64,000 nucleotides of DNA, from assembly GCA_965261255.1 (NCBI GenBank), contig CBDHCQ010000004.1, positions 3,542,894 to 3,606,893 on the forward strand, in the 5' to 3' direction. A program made the position numbers and the translations under genes. Origin of the DNA: Bin80 sp965261255. GTDB taxonomy: Bacteria; Bacteroidota; Rhodothermia; Rhodothermales; Bin80. Below are positions 63,139 through 64,000 of the stretch, in pieces. Below the pieces are notes generated by a model. The model did no database searches. It was not told the origin of the DNA and was given only the letters and a program-made list of their open reading frames with translations. Within the stretch, counting starts at the first letter, position 1; each line of letters opens with the position of its first letter.

Positions 63139-64000
63139 TCAATTGGTGCGAACTCCGATAGAGTCTGCCCAGGCTTCCCAGCGACGTTGTAAGCGTGAAG
63201 TAATCTGAGGAACCTCTAACGCAAGGTCATAGATCTCTGTCGCGTCTGTCGCCAAATTATAGAGCTCCCACTCTGCGCGGTTGCGATCCCATACCAGTTT
63301 CCAGTCACCTTGACGGATAGCTCGATTACCAATGTGTTCCCAATAGAGTGTGCGGTCCGGCCAGTTATATTGCTGTGTGTTCAGGAGTGGCAGCAGGCTG
63401 GTTCCGTCGGTTTGGGGCAGTGTAGCATGGCTGATATCAGCGATGGTTGCTAGCAGATCAATTACATGGCCGGGTTCATCTACAATGCGGCCTGGTCCAT
63501 CAATTCCAAGAGGCCAGTGCGCAATCAGGGGGGTTGCAATCCCACCTTCATGTGTCCACTGCTTATACAGTCTGAAGGGGGTGTTTGAGGCATTGGCCCA
63601 GGCTTCCTCATAGGCCAGATATGAACCACGCTCGCCAACCGTTGTGTTCGGATCATGCAATCGTCGTCCATCCACACTTTCGGCACACCCGCCATTATCC
63701 GACAGAAATAGTACCAGAGTATTGTCAAGTTTCCCCATGTCTTGCAACTGATCAATAACCCGTCCGATGCCCTGATCCATCCGGTCAACCATGGCAGCAT
63801 AAACTGCCATGCGCAGAGCCCAGTCTTCCTTGTCAGATTGATCTTGCCATGCTGGCAAAGCAGCGGGTCGGGGAGAGAGCACATAATTTTCGTCAATGAC
63901 GCCCAGTGTCTGCATTCGTGTGTAGCGTTCTTGGCGTAGCACGTCCCAGCCGTCATCGTAGCGGTCTTCATACCGGGCAATGTCCTGAGGCAATGCATGT
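63139..64000 (-). CDS. Sulfatase, C-terminal part (runs off right edge)
   Basis: The reverse frame stays open to the window edge and begins there with HALPQDIARYEDRYDDGWDV, a typical arylsulfatase interior. It contains MVDRMDQGIGRVIDQLQDMG, the metal-site LVLFLSDNGGCAE, THEGGIATPLIAHWP and a normal end (TEIYDLALEVPQITSRLQRR). The catalytic Cys/Ser signature lies beyond the edge. It is a different subfamily from the sulfatase at 54241. Confidence 0.88.
   Translation of the reverse strand, partial: HALPQDIARYEDRYDDGWDVLRQERYTRMQTLGVIDENYVLSPRPAALPAWQDQSDKEDWALRMAVYAAMVDRMDQGIGRVIDQLQDMGKLDNTLVLFLSDNGGCAESVDGRRLHDPNTTVGERGSYLAYEEAWANASNTPFRLYKQWTHEGGIATPLIAHWPLGIDGPGRIVDEPGHVIDLLATIADISHATLPQTDGTSLLPLLNTQQYNWPDRTLYWEHIGNRAIRQGDWKLVWDRNRAEWELYNLATDATEIYDLALEVPQITSRLQRRWEAWADSIGVRTN

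Noticed and set aside
1..64000. CRISPR arrays, rRNA and tRNA genes
   Set aside because: No regularly spaced short repeats and no rRNA or tRNA signature were seen on either strand.

Overview
The window looks like chromosomal DNA of a marine, possibly host-associated member of the Bacteroidota/Rhodothermota lineage (Rhodothermaceae-like). The grounds are the C-terminal secretion-sorting domains of the type IX (Por) kind on several giant secreted proteins, a PorV/PorQ-family outer-membrane protein, a carboxypeptidase-regulatory-type TonB receptor, six-bladed beta-propeller lipoproteins, sulfatases and weak or absent Shine-Dalgarno sites. The taxonomic placement is inference; no rRNA or tRNA gene was seen.

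Layout. 1-3.7 kb: start of gcvP, rnc, two small membrane/coiled-coil proteins, and a hisE-hisG-beta-lactamase-like run. 4.2-20.3 kb: secreted and envelope proteins, namely a metallophosphoesterase with a sorting domain, a TonB receptor, a 1293-residue secreted protein, a PorV/PorQ protein, a 1367-residue PPC-repeat protein and a SurA/PpiC-type foldase lipoprotein. 20.2-31.7 kb: a complete aminoethylphosphonate catabolic locus. A divergent DeoR regulator faces phnW, a duplicated-domain phosphodiesterase, pbfA, phnA, phnY, a flavin oxidase and an OPA-type transporter. Together they would take (hydroxy)aminoethylphosphonate to phosphonoacetaldehyde, phosphonoacetate, and then acetate plus phosphate.

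31.7-43.5 kb is an accessory and decay zone. It holds a duplicated gene fragment, an IS1595 transposase remnant, a TonB-receptor pseudogene, a frameshifted group II intron, a radical SAM gene, and an operon-like cluster with two eight-cysteine exported peptides, two propeller lipoproteins and a membrane-anchored CPYC thioredoxin-like protein. 43.6-51.3 kb returns to housekeeping: rpoN, a ruvB interrupted in its Walker A motif by a mini-intein, a FAD/FeS/CCG 2-hydroxyacid dehydrogenase and an MFS transporter.

52-64 kb mixes a probably transferred flavoprotein unit, DUF2911, sulfatase and SDR genes, and a co-oriented defence-like block. That block contains an HTH-SF2 helicase fusion with a zinc-ribbon partner, an internally deleted IS1595 transposase, an m6A methyltransferase and a restriction-endonuclease candidate. 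A second sulfatase runs off the right edge. The strongest candidates for new biology are the eight-cysteine peptide/propeller/thioredoxin cluster, the HTH-helicase block, and the RuvB mini-intein. All calls come from reading the sequence by eye; no database search was run.
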